Part shown: positions 7,360 through 14,967 of the stretch, in pieces | Position numbering within the stretch: position 1 is the first letter of the stretch | Layout: each line of letters opens with the position of its first letter | NCBI GenBank assembly: GCA_034142505.1 | Contig: JAWZDV010000042.1 | Location: 34,784-98,783, forward strand | Reading direction: 5' to 3' | DNA length: 64,000 bases | Source: Hungatella_A sp034142505 | GTDB taxonomy: Bacteria; Bacillota; Clostridia; Lachnospirales; Lachnospiraceae | Made by a program: the position numbers and the translations under genes | The notes under the pieces: generated by a model | Told to the model about the DNA's origin: nothing | What the model saw: only the letters and a program-made list of their open reading frames with translations | The model's database searches: none

Positions 7360-8775
7360 TCACTGGGAAACGGCCTCCACAGACGATACTCCCTCTGAGA
7401 TTTCTGCTGGCATTTCCCCCTTCATTTCTTTCAATTCCCGCAGCACCCCCGCCACCACAACCGTGGCCAGCACGAAGGTCAGCATATCCGCGATGGGCTG
7501 GGCCAGCTGGAGTCCGAAGATGCCAAACATCCCGGGCAGAATAAGAAGCGCCGGGATCAGAAACAGTCCCTGCCGCCCCATGGCTACCAAGGAGGCCCGG
7601 AATCCATAACCGATCGACTGGGTCAGCATGTTCACCATGATCACCCAGGCCTGAAACGGCATGGTAAGCAGCTGCAGCCGCAGGGCCAGTGTGCCATACT
7701 CGATCACCTTGGCGTCCCCTCTCCTAAACACCGTGATAATCGGCTCCGCAAATGCAAACGACACGACACCGAACACCGTCAGCATAATCACGGCCACCTT
7801 CACGCAGAACCAGTAAGCCTCCAGCACCCGGTCATACCGCTTCGCCCCGAAGTTGAAGCCGCACACCGGCTGGAATCCCTGGCCGAACCCAATCAGGCTG
7901 GAATTGATAAACATCATAAACCGCGACACAATGGACATCGCCGCAATGGCCGCGTCCCCGTACCCACCGGCCGCAAAATTCAGGACTACCACCGCCACGC
8001 TGGCAAGGCCCTGCCGGCAGAAAGACGGAAGGCCCGCGTGAAGGATTTCCCCGTACATTTTGAGAGTGGGGGTAAATTGTCTGAGACGGATGGAAATACA
8101 GCTGTCATTGTGATTGCACTGATACAAAAGAATACCAAAACTGATCATCTGGCTCACCATGGTCGCGATGGCCGCTCCCGAGATCCCCATGTGGAATCCA
8201 AATATCAAAATGGGGTCCAGCACCATATTTAAGATGCCGCCGGCTGTGATTCCCACCATGGCGAACACCGCATTACCCTGGGACCGCAGGATATTGTTGA
8301 GCACAAAGGAGGAGATCATGAACGGCGCGCCAATCAAAATGTAGAGGGCGTAATCCTGGGCATAGGGAGCAATGGTATCCGTGGCTCCCAGCACATACAC
8401 CAGAGGCCTGGAAAACAGAGTTCCAAACACCGCAATCACCAGTCCGATGATAACAGCCGTAAAGAAAGCGGTGGCCGCCGAACGCCCCGCTGTCTCCTCA
8501 TCCCGGTTACCAAGGGACCGGGAAATATAGTTGCCGCTCCCCATCCCCAGGGTAAATCCAATGGCCTGGATCATAGCCATGGCAGAGAACATGACTCCCA
8601 CCGCGCCGGAGGCACTGGTCCCGATCTGGCTCACAAAAAATGTATCCGCCATGTTGTAGATCGAAGTCACCAGCATACTGATGATGGTCGGCACCGCCAG
8701 CCGCGGTATCAGCTGGCGTACCGGTGTCTCCGTCATCTGTTTAAATTTATCTTCCCCTGCCTGTCCCTTACTCAT
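7360..8775 (-). CDS. MATE family efflux transporter
   Basis: 471 aa, about twelve membrane helices, duplicated MATE halves. Recognisable segments: RQLIPRLAVPTIISMLVTSI followed by YNMADTFFV near the N-terminus, DPILIFGFHMGISGAAIATM near residue 190. The N-terminal region with MADTFFVSQIGTSASGAVGV is characteristic of the clostridial multidrug MATE subgroup that contains MepA-like proteins. Substrate unknown. It lies downstream of the NlpC/P60 gene but separated from it by 45 nt, so it could be the last gene of that transcript. Confidence 0.9.
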   Translation of the reverse strand: MSKGQAGEDKFKQMTETPVRQLIPRLAVPTIISMLVTSIYNMADTFFVSQIGTSASGAVGVMFSAMAMIQAIGFTLGMGSGNYISRSLGNRDEETAGRSAATAFFTAVIIGLVIAVFGTLFSRPLVYVLGATDTIAPYAQDYALYILIGAPFMISSFVLNNILRSQGNAVFAMVGITAGGILNMVLDPILIFGFHMGISGAAIATMVSQMISFGILLYQCNHNDSCISIRLRQFTPTLKMYGEILHAGLPSFCRQGLASVAVVVLNFAAGGYGDAAIAAMSIVSRFMMFINSSLIGFGQGFQPVCGFNFGAKRYDRVLEAYWFCVKVAVIMLTVFGVVSFAFAEPIITVFRRGDAKVIEYGTLALRLQLLTMPFQAWVIMVNMLTQSIGYGFRASLVAMGRQGLFLIPALLILPGMFGIFGLQLAQPIADMLTFVLATVVVAGVLRELKEMKGEMPAEISEGVSSVEAVSQ

Positions 8776-8820
8776 ATGTAATCACACCTTGTCTCAATCA
8801 CGTCAATCAGTTCCATCCTA

Positions 8821-10068
8821 TCACCCAATAATCCGTCTCACCGACAATATGGTACGGTAAGCCGCCGGACTCACCTTGATTCCCGTAGTCGGCGTGCTGG
8901 CATGCACTATCTGTCCATCTCCGATGTAGATCGCCACATGGCCCGCGTAACAGATCAAATCGCCCGGCTGGGCATCCTCATAGGCAACTTCCCGCCCCGC
9001 GCTTCTCTGGGCCGCAGAGTTTCTCGGTATGGTATATCCAAAGTGGGAATAGACTCCCTGGGTAAATCCGGAACAGTCGGTCCCATTGGTCAAGCTGGTG
9101 CCTCCGTACACATAAGGATTTCCCACAAAGGTGAGTCCGTAATCGGCAATCGCCCGTCCCTCAGCCGTTCCGCCGGTACTCTTCGTCGCCGTCGGTCCGT
9201 TGGTCTTCTTGGTCGTGCTGGAGGAAGGCGCCTTGGAATTGGAGGTGGAGGACTTGGTTGATGTGGAAGATGCTTTCTTCTTGGCCGCTTCCTCTGCCGC
9301 CTTCTTCGCCGCCTCTTCCGCCGCTTTCTTTCTCGCCGCTTCCTCCTGGGCTTTTCTGATCTGCGCGTTCTTCTGCTCTACGGTCTTGGCATAGGCCGCC
9401 GCATCCTTCTTGGCCTGGGCATACTGGGCGTCAAAATCACTGACTTCTTTTTTCTTCTTGGAGATGGTGGACTCTAGCTGGCCCTGCTGTTCCTTGTATT
9501 CCAGCTCCATCACTTCCATCTCGGCTTTCTCGTCGGAGAGCCGTGCCTTCGTATCCTCCACCTGCTGCTTGGCCTCCCGGTAGGAATCCAGCTGCCGCCG
9601 GTCGTAGGAATAGATCTCCGTCATATATTCCGTCTTGTTGAGCAGATCCGCCATGCTCTTCACCTGGAACAGCACGTCCAGGTACTCGGTGTCCCCCTGC
9701 TCATACATATACTGAATCCGCTTCTTCATCGCGCTGTACTGCTCCGATTCCTGCTGTACGGCGGCGGCGTAATCCTCCTCCGCCTGGGCGATCTCCAATT
9801 CCTTGTTGGCCATATCCGTTTCCAGAATATGAATATCGGAAAGCAGGGCCGTCAGCTCTGCATTCAACTGTTTCACCTGATTCTGGGTGGCCGCCTTGTT
9901 GGCCTCCGCCTCCCTGGCCGCCTTGTTGGCTTCCTCCAGCTTCTGCTGCGCTTCCTTTTTCTCTTTTTCCGCCTGGGAGGTGGCCCACACCGAAGTGGTC
10001 TCCCCACAGGTCATGACGCCAATTAATACCAGACAGCAGATCTGTTTCATCCACTTGTTTTTCTTCAT
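8821..10068 (-). CDS. Secreted NlpC/P60 (C40) peptidase with coiled-coil N-terminus
   Basis: 415 aa from ATG 10068; an upstream extension exists but GGAGGGTACGAAGGG directly precedes this ATG. A signal peptide (KKNKWMKQ, then a hydrophobic core, cleavage near VWATSQA) leads into a long Ala/Glu/Lys coiled coil (about residues 35-265) of PcsB/P60 type, an Ala-Lys run, a Ser/Thr/Lys linker, and a C-terminal NlpC/P60 domain. That domain has the catalytic cysteine in TDCSGF and histidine in GHVAIYIG, with NPYVYGG before them. It should cleave peptidoglycan stem peptides outside the membrane. The start overlaps the stop of the upstream MATE gene by ATGA, implying coupled translation. Confidence 0.9.
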   Translation of the reverse strand: MKKNKWMKQICCLVLIGVMTCGETTSVWATSQAEKEKKEAQQKLEEANKAAREAEANKAATQNQVKQLNAELTALLSDIHILETDMANKELEIAQAEEDYAAAVQQESEQYSAMKKRIQYMYEQGDTEYLDVLFQVKSMADLLNKTEYMTEIYSYDRRQLDSYREAKQQVEDTKARLSDEKAEMEVMELEYKEQQGQLESTISKKKKEVSDFDAQYAQAKKDAAAYAKTVEQKNAQIRKAQEEAARKKAAEEAAKKAAEEAAKKKASSTSTKSSTSNSKAPSSSTTKKTNGPTATKSTGGTAEGRAIADYGLTFVGNPYVYGGTSLTNGTDCSGFTQGVYSHFGYTIPRNSAAQRSAGREVAYEDAQPGDLICYAGHVAIYIGDGQIVHASTPTTGIKVSPAAYRTILSVRRIIG

Positions 10069-11420
10069 CCCTTCGTACCCTCCGTAAGTTTCCTCGATAC
10101 CGTCAAAAAGCAAATAAAGAACACAATTCCTTTTATAATCGAACTAATGCTGACCGCCCACCAGACTCCGTCAAGTCCGAGCCCGGTTCCGCTTAAGATG
10201 ACCGCCAGCGGAATTCTGGACGAGGTAAGCACGATGCTGACCACGGAACAGAGAAAGGTCTTTCCCATGCCGGACAGCGCGCCCACCGTAGTCAGTTCAA
10301 TACACATAAACATCTGTGAAATTCCAAGCACCGTCAGATAGCTGACGCCGATGGGAACAATCTCCGGTTCGCTGATAAACAGTTTAAAGATCGGTTCCCC
10401 CAGGAAAATGAGCACCAGGGAACAAAAGATTCCCCACACAAACATCACTCCCGCGGCGATAAAATAACCGTTCTTCACCCGCTTATACTGCTTCCCGCCA
10501 TAATTCTGTCCCACAAAGGAGTTGATCGCCGCCGCAAATCCGTCCGCCGTCATCCAGGAGATTGATTCCACCTGGGAGCCGACTCTCTGGGCCGCGATCC
10601 CTAAATCCCCCCAGGAAGCCACAATCCTTGTCAGCACCATGGAAATGCCGGTATACAAAAGATTCTGTATCGCCGACGGCAGTCCCAGCTTCATCATGGT
10701 ACTCATATAACTCCAGGGCGTCCATTTCCATAAACGCACCTGACTGAAAAATCCTAAATCCTTCCTGGTGGCCCCGACAAACACCAGGGTCACAATCAAC
10801 TGCGCCGTCACCGTGGCGATGGCCGCGCCGGCCGCCTCCATCCTGGGAATCGGCCCAAATCCAAATATCAGCAGCGGGTCCAGCACCATATTGGCCGCCA
10901 GCCCGACAACATTCGCCTGAAACGGGGTCTTACTGTCCCCCTGTGCGGTAAAGATTCCGGTCAGAATTGCATTTAAGTAAGAAAATACAATCCCACCACA
11001 GGCAATCTTCAGATAAATCTCTGCTCCCCCGATCACCACCGGATCGCTGAGTCCAAAAAATCCAATGAGCGGCGACGCTCCCGCCACCGTCACGATTCCA
11101 AATAAAATTCCAAACACAATTCCCATCTGAATGGCGCCCTGGGCATACCGGGCCGCTTCCTGCGGCTTCTCTTCCCCGAGGGAATGCGCCACTTTAATCT
11201 GTCCGCCCATTTTCGCCAGCATGGCTACGCCCTGTGACAGCCAGGTATACATCCCGGCCGTACCAACCGCCGCCACCGCCTGCGCTCCCACGCGCCCCAC
11301 CCAGGCCATATCCGTCAGATTGTAAGCCATCTGTACCAGCGAGGTCGCCATAATCGGCAGCGCCAGCCTGGTCAGTGAGGAGAAAATGGAGCCATTCAGC
11401 AGGTCTATATTCTTTTTCAT
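10065..11420 (-). CDS. MATE family efflux transporter
   Basis: 451 aa with the duplicated six-helix layout of MATE antiporters: LTRLALPIMATSLVQMAYNL then TDMAWVG near the N-terminus and DPLLIFGFGPIPRMEAAGAA near residue 185. The TDMAWVGRVG motif and the PIPRMEAAGAA loop place it in a different subgroup from the other MATE genes of this window. It lies 45 nt after folA and overlaps the NlpC/P60 start by 4 nt, so all four genes from 12658 down to 8821 may form one transcript. Substrate not predictable. Confidence 0.9.
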   Translation of the reverse strand: MKKNIDLLNGSIFSSLTRLALPIMATSLVQMAYNLTDMAWVGRVGAQAVAAVGTAGMYTWLSQGVAMLAKMGGQIKVAHSLGEEKPQEAARYAQGAIQMGIVFGILFGIVTVAGASPLIGFFGLSDPVVIGGAEIYLKIACGGIVFSYLNAILTGIFTAQGDSKTPFQANVVGLAANMVLDPLLIFGFGPIPRMEAAGAAIATVTAQLIVTLVFVGATRKDLGFFSQVRLWKWTPWSYMSTMMKLGLPSAIQNLLYTGISMVLTRIVASWGDLGIAAQRVGSQVESISWMTADGFAAAINSFVGQNYGGKQYKRVKNGYFIAAGVMFVWGIFCSLVLIFLGEPIFKLFISEPEIVPIGVSYLTVLGISQMFMCIELTTVGALSGMGKTFLCSVVSIVLTSSRIPLAVILSGTGLGLDGVWWAVSISSIIKGIVFFICFLTVSRKLTEGTKG

Positions 11421-11465
11421 GTCATGTTTCCCAGTCTCATTTTTCTATTGAAGCTTTGTCTCTTG

Positions 11466-11963
11466 CTACGCCCGTTTCCGGCGTACATATCTGCGAAAGG
11501 TATAACAGAGATCAAAATACGTCTCCTCTTCGCTCTCTAAATCCATCACCCAGTCTTCATCCTGATCCAGATTGGGGAACCAGGCATCCGCCTGATATTC
11601 ATAATCAATATACGTCACATGGGCCGTATCACAGCAGGGCAGAAACTGCTCGTAAATGCTCTGCCCGCCGATCACAAACACGTCCTCTGACGGATACCTG
11701 GAAAGTTCCTCTAAGGCCTCTTCCAGGCTATGGCAGACCACTGCCCCTTTTGCCTGATAAGCCGGGTCCTCCGACAGCACAATGTTAACTCTGCCATAGA
11801 GGGGCTGTCCCGCCGGCAGACTCTCCAGGGTCTTACGCCCCATGACAATCACCTTCGACAGCGTTTCCTCCCGAAACAGCTTCTGGTCCGCCGGGATCTT
11901 CACAAGCAGCTGGTTTCCGCGCCCGATGGCCCAGTGTCTGTCCACCGCAACAATCATATTCAA
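11466..11963 (-). CDS. folA: Dihydrofolate reductase
   Basis: 165 aa, the usual length. Reduces dihydrofolate to tetrahydrofolate with NADPH. Family marks: MNMIVAVDRHWAIGRGNQLL at the N-terminus, IPADQKLFRE carrying the active-site acid, VIVMGRKTLESLP for the NADPH-binding segment, and VFVIGGQSIYEQFL for the Gly-Gly site. The position usually held by Trp in LPWxLP is altered here (LLVKIPAD), so the loop next to the substrate is somewhat unusual. The upstream gene encodes a ThyX-like protein, which fits a shared thymidylate/folate context. Confidence 0.93.
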   Translation of the reverse strand: MNMIVAVDRHWAIGRGNQLLVKIPADQKLFREETLSKVIVMGRKTLESLPAGQPLYGRVNIVLSEDPAYQAKGAVVCHSLEEALEELSRYPSEDVFVIGGQSIYEQFLPCCDTAHVTYIDYEYQADAWFPNLDQDEDWVMDLESEEETYFDLCYTFRRYVRRKRA

Positions 11964-12031
11964 CTTGATTCCACCTCGTTTATTCGTAATTGTTCAGACA
12001 ACCTATCTTCCCGCCATATTAGCTGTCGCCT

Positions 12032-12658
12032 TTATTCTGCTTCTTCTGCGATAATCAGTTCTTTGGCGTAAGGCAGCGTCTGAATCCAGTCGCAGAACGT
12101 ATGCCACTCGGCCAGCTTATGGTTACGTCTTGCATAGTAGATGTTGACCAGCGTCTCATAGTTGAAAGTACAGGTCCTCATCTGGTTGTAGCTGGATGGA
12201 AGCAGCTGGATTAAGTCGTACCAGTCTTCCTTGCTCTTCCCCTCCACATACTTAAGCCGGATCTCCTCCAGCTTTGCAATCACCGTCTCCATAAATTCCA
12301 GGGTTCCCGCCGTCATGTGGTCTGTACTGAAATCAGCCAGTTCAAATGGCTTGCTGTGGATCTTGTGCATAGTACTGGTGGAGTTGGCCACCGTTGCTAC
12401 TTTGTAGGTGTCATATTCTTTCCACCAGTAAAGCGGCGCAGTGATATCCACCGACACGAAGACCTGGCGGAGATATTTGCGGTGGTCGCTTCCTGCTTTC
12501 CGAAGGCGTTTTGCAAGGTCCAGATCGTTGGGACCCAGCACAAAGCTGCCGTCGTCATCGTAGGAGCTGTCCATCCGCCCCCAGCTGTTCATCGGGTTTC
12601 TGGCGCCTCTCATGGCATTTTCCAAGTTCATCACACTGGTTCGTTCCAATAATATCAT
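12032..12658 (-). CDS. ThyX-like protein with altered active-site motif
   Basis: 208 aa counted from ATG 12658; a TTG two codons upstream is an alternative. The segment APLYWWKEYDTYKVATVANS followed by TSTMHK aligns in spacing with the flavin-dependent thymidylate synthase core (FWRQWIRHRTASVNEYSTR), but the RHR triad is replaced by TYK and the family's arginines are missing. SYNQMRTCTFNYETL near residue 165 resembles the C-terminal dUMP-side segment QxR. The position 68 nt before folA supports a nucleotide/folate link. Whether it is catalytic, flavin-binding or regulatory cannot be told; phage and Firmicute homologues are usually left as hypothetical. Confidence 0.5.
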   Translation of the reverse strand: MILLERTSVMNLENAMRGARNPMNSWGRMDSSYDDDGSFVLGPNDLDLAKRLRKAGSDHRKYLRQVFVSVDITAPLYWWKEYDTYKVATVANSTSTMHKIHSKPFELADFSTDHMTAGTLEFMETVIAKLEEIRLKYVEGKSKEDWYDLIQLLPSSYNQMRTCTFNYETLVNIYYARRNHKLAEWHTFCDWIQTLPYAKELIIAEEAE

Positions 12659-12789
12659 GTCCAAAACCGCCTTCTGTCATTATTCTAATTCCGTCATCGA
12701 GCTGCTAATGTCGTTTTAATTTACATAATCTATTCCATTATATAAAATTTTACAACACAGTACAACCATAATTTTTTAAAACATTCCGC

Positions 12790-12867
12790 AGTGCACAGAT
12801 TATCTGGGATAATCCGTGCAAGTTCACTTGCTAAGGACTATCCCAAATAATCTGTATAGGGCGGAAC
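12790..12867 (-). repeat. 78-nt covarying palindromic element, copy A
   Basis: Identical architecture to copy B at 18535-18612. On the minus strand: GUUCCGCCCUAUAC, a 17-nt arm, a 23-nt core (CCUUAGCAAGUGA then ACUUGCACGG, itself a small hairpin), the partner arm, and GUGCACU. The 17-nt arms have no sequence in common with copy B yet pair fully here, the two non-Watson-Crick positions being G.U only when read on this strand. It starts 64 nt after the stop codon of the sugar-binding protein gene. Structured RNA or a mobile palindrome; see findings. Confidence 0.75.
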
Positions 12868-12875
12868 GCCCGGAG

Positions 12876-12909
12876 CTTCTTGTTTCCGACGCTTCTCGGA
12901 AGCAAGAAG
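12876..12909 (-). other. Strong hairpin next to copy A
   Basis: CTTCTTG-TTTCCGA pairs with TCGGAAG-CAAGAAG around a 6-nt loop (14 bp, one G.T mismatch on plus, C.A-type on minus). It lies between the stop codon of the sugar-binding protein gene and palindromic copy A, with no T-run on either side. It may be the real 3' end structure of that transcript or part of a larger structured RNA with copy A. Confidence 0.5.
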
Positions 12910-12930
12910 ATGCACAGCGTACTCCCGAAA

Positions 12931-13968
12931 CTACCTAATTACATTTTCCGCCGTGTAGGGCCTCTGTCTGATCCAGAAATATTTTCCATCCTCCATGCCC
13001 TCCACACCGCTCAAATCCTGGCCCAGAGCCCGGGCGGCCGCGATCTGGAAAATCGTCCCGGCATAGGTGTCCTTATCTGATTCCACCGAGCCGAACAGTT
13101 TGCCGGATTCCACCGCCTCACGGCCGGGGATCGTGGCGTCAATTCCCACCAGCTTGATCCCGCTTACTTTCATCCGTTCTATTGCGTCGATGGCTCCTAA
13201 TGCCATATCGTCATTGTTGCTGATCACCAGTTCAATCTCGTCAGGATAGGTATTCAACCACTGCTCCATCAGGGCGGAAGCCTGGCTCCGCTCCCAGTTG
13301 GCGATCCCGCCGATCACCTTCTCGATGGGAACCCCTCCGTCCTTCAACGTCTGAACGGACCACTCCGTACGGATCAGCGCGTCCTGGTGGCTGGTCTCTC
13401 CCTCCAGCAGCACGTATTTCACCACGCCGTCCCCATTCCGGTCAAAGAGCGACGGGTCCTTCGCATAGGCATCCACCACCAGATTCCCCTGCAAAACCGC
13501 GGATTCCTTGGCGTCGGCCCCCACGTAGTAAAGCTCCTCCCAGCGGTTCATATCCTCCTCCACCGGCTGACGGTTAAAAAATACCACGGGCGTCCCGGCA
13601 GTGATGGCCTTGTCGATGATGGCGGACGCGTCGGAGCGGTCCACCAGATTGACGCAGAGCACGTCGCAGCCCACGGAGATAAAATGCTCCACCTGGTCGT
13701 TCTGGGTGCTCTGGCTGCCCTTGGCGTCCACAATGTCCATATTGACCTTGATTCCGCTCTCCTGCTCATAAGCCTTCGCCTTCTCCTCCAGCACCATGCG
13801 GATATTGCCGATAAAGGTATCGTCCCCACGGTACAGCGTCACGCCGATGCGGATGGAATGTTTGGCAGCCTGGGTGCCGGTCTCTTCACTTTTACAGCCG
13901 GTCACCATAAGCCCCGCCATCACTGCCGCCAGCAAAAGCGCCGCTGTCTTTTTCGCCACTCGCTTCAT
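12931..13968 (-). CDS. Galactose/glucose-type sugar-binding lipoprotein (MglB-like)
   Basis: 345 aa. Lipoprotein signal with lipobox VTGC (Cys25), then a type I periplasmic-binding fold: IRIGVTLYRGDDTFIGNIR opens the N-lobe, VVFFNRQP near residue 125 and ELVISNNDDMALGAIDAI near 245 are the ligand-contact segments of MglB-like proteins. DRNGDG near residue 174 matches the calcium-binding loop of MglB. It should bind a hexose outside the membrane. No ABC permease or ATPase gene is adjacent; instead it ends an operon with a response regulator, histidine kinase and a second binding protein, so sensing is as likely as transport. Confidence 0.85.
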   Translation of the reverse strand: MKRVAKKTAALLLAAVMAGLMVTGCKSEETGTQAAKHSIRIGVTLYRGDDTFIGNIRMVLEEKAKAYEQESGIKVNMDIVDAKGSQSTQNDQVEHFISVGCDVLCVNLVDRSDASAIIDKAITAGTPVVFFNRQPVEEDMNRWEELYYVGADAKESAVLQGNLVVDAYAKDPSLFDRNGDGVVKYVLLEGETSHQDALIRTEWSVQTLKDGGVPIEKVIGGIANWERSQASALMEQWLNTYPDEIELVISNNDDMALGAIDAIERMKVSGIKLVGIDATIPGREAVESGKLFGSVESDKDTYAGTIFQIAAARALGQDLSGVEGMEDGKYFWIRQRPYTAENVIR

Positions 13969-13992
13969 AGACTCTCCTCCCTGTCATTTCCC

Positions 13993-14967
13993 CTAATCGA
14001 TGGGGTACAAAAGCTTCTGATATTCCTTCTTTCTCAAATCCTCTTTTTCAATATAAAAATGTTCCGCTTTCACGGTCTCGTGGAAACCGGATTTCTGGAT
14101 GGCCTCCACTGCTTTCTGGATGCTCAAATACCCCTTGATAAACTCATTGGCCGCCACAATTCCGTCAATCACACCGCTGTCCAGATAATTTAACACGGCC
14201 AGATTGGAACCAAGCCCGTAGAACCCGGTAATATTCTGGCGGTATCCCGGGTTCTCGTCCAGTAAATCCGCCATGTTTGTCATGCTCTCCATGTCCAGAG
14301 CTATGAGGATGGCTGAGTCTCCTGCCGGATATACCGCCTTCTCGATCAAAGCGCGGGCGTCCTCCTCCGACTTTACTTCTTTCCGGTTTACCTGATATCC
14401 CGCTTCCGAAAGCACTGCCGTGGCTCCTTCGCCGGCCAGGGCATCCGCCCCGTTTTTGAATCCGGCGGAAAGCAGATAAACCGGAATGTCCGGCGGCGCT
14501 TCCGCCACTGCATGTTCTGCCAGCAGTTTTCCCGCCTCATAGTGATCTTCTGAAATGGTAACCGCAATCCGGCTGTGGCTCATTTCTGAGTTGACCACCA
14601 CCAGGGGACCGCGGATTAAATTCTCATCCAACGCCTGCGTCACGGCCTTGTCATCCACCGGGCACAAAATCACGCCTCTGGTGCCGTCATTCAGTTCGCG
14701 GACCACCCGTTCGATCTGCTGAACCGCATTATCCCGCTCGTACAAGGTGAGAAAACTCACATCGGCGTGATAATCGCTGGATGCCTGGTCCACGCCCTTT
14801 TTGAAATTCACATAAAAGTCATCTGTGGTGTCGTCAATCACAACGGAAATGGGGTACACCTCCTGCTTCTCCTCTTTGATAATCAAATCTGTCGAGGACA
14901 TGAGAAACAGGAGCAGCAGAATCAGGGCATAGACCATCCACAGGATTTTTTCTCGGTTTGACGTCAT
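13993..14967 (-). CDS. Membrane-anchored sugar-binding domain protein
   Basis: 324 aa. There is no lipobox; an N-terminal transmembrane anchor (ILWMVYALILLLLFLMSS, residues 8-25) is followed by a periplasmic-binding-protein fold: YPISVVIDDTTDDFYVNFKK, GVILCPVDDKAVTQAL, GPLVVVNSEM, then a C-lobe with ILIALDMESMTNMADLL and GVIDGIVAANEF. This is the layout of accessory sensors encoded with YesM-type kinases. Its start overlaps the kinase stop by ATGA, so the two are translated together. I infer that it presents ligand to the kinase's extracellular domain; the ligand is unknown, probably a sugar. Confidence 0.75.
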   Translation of the reverse strand: MTSNREKILWMVYALILLLLFLMSSTDLIIKEEKQEVYPISVVIDDTTDDFYVNFKKGVDQASSDYHADVSFLTLYERDNAVQQIERVVRELNDGTRGVILCPVDDKAVTQALDENLIRGPLVVVNSEMSHSRIAVTISEDHYEAGKLLAEHAVAEAPPDIPVYLLSAGFKNGADALAGEGATAVLSEAGYQVNRKEVKSEEDARALIEKAVYPAGDSAILIALDMESMTNMADLLDENPGYRQNITGFYGLGSNLAVLNYLDSGVIDGIVAANEFIKGYLSIQKAVEAIQKSGFHETVKAEHFYIEKEDLRKKEYQKLLYPID

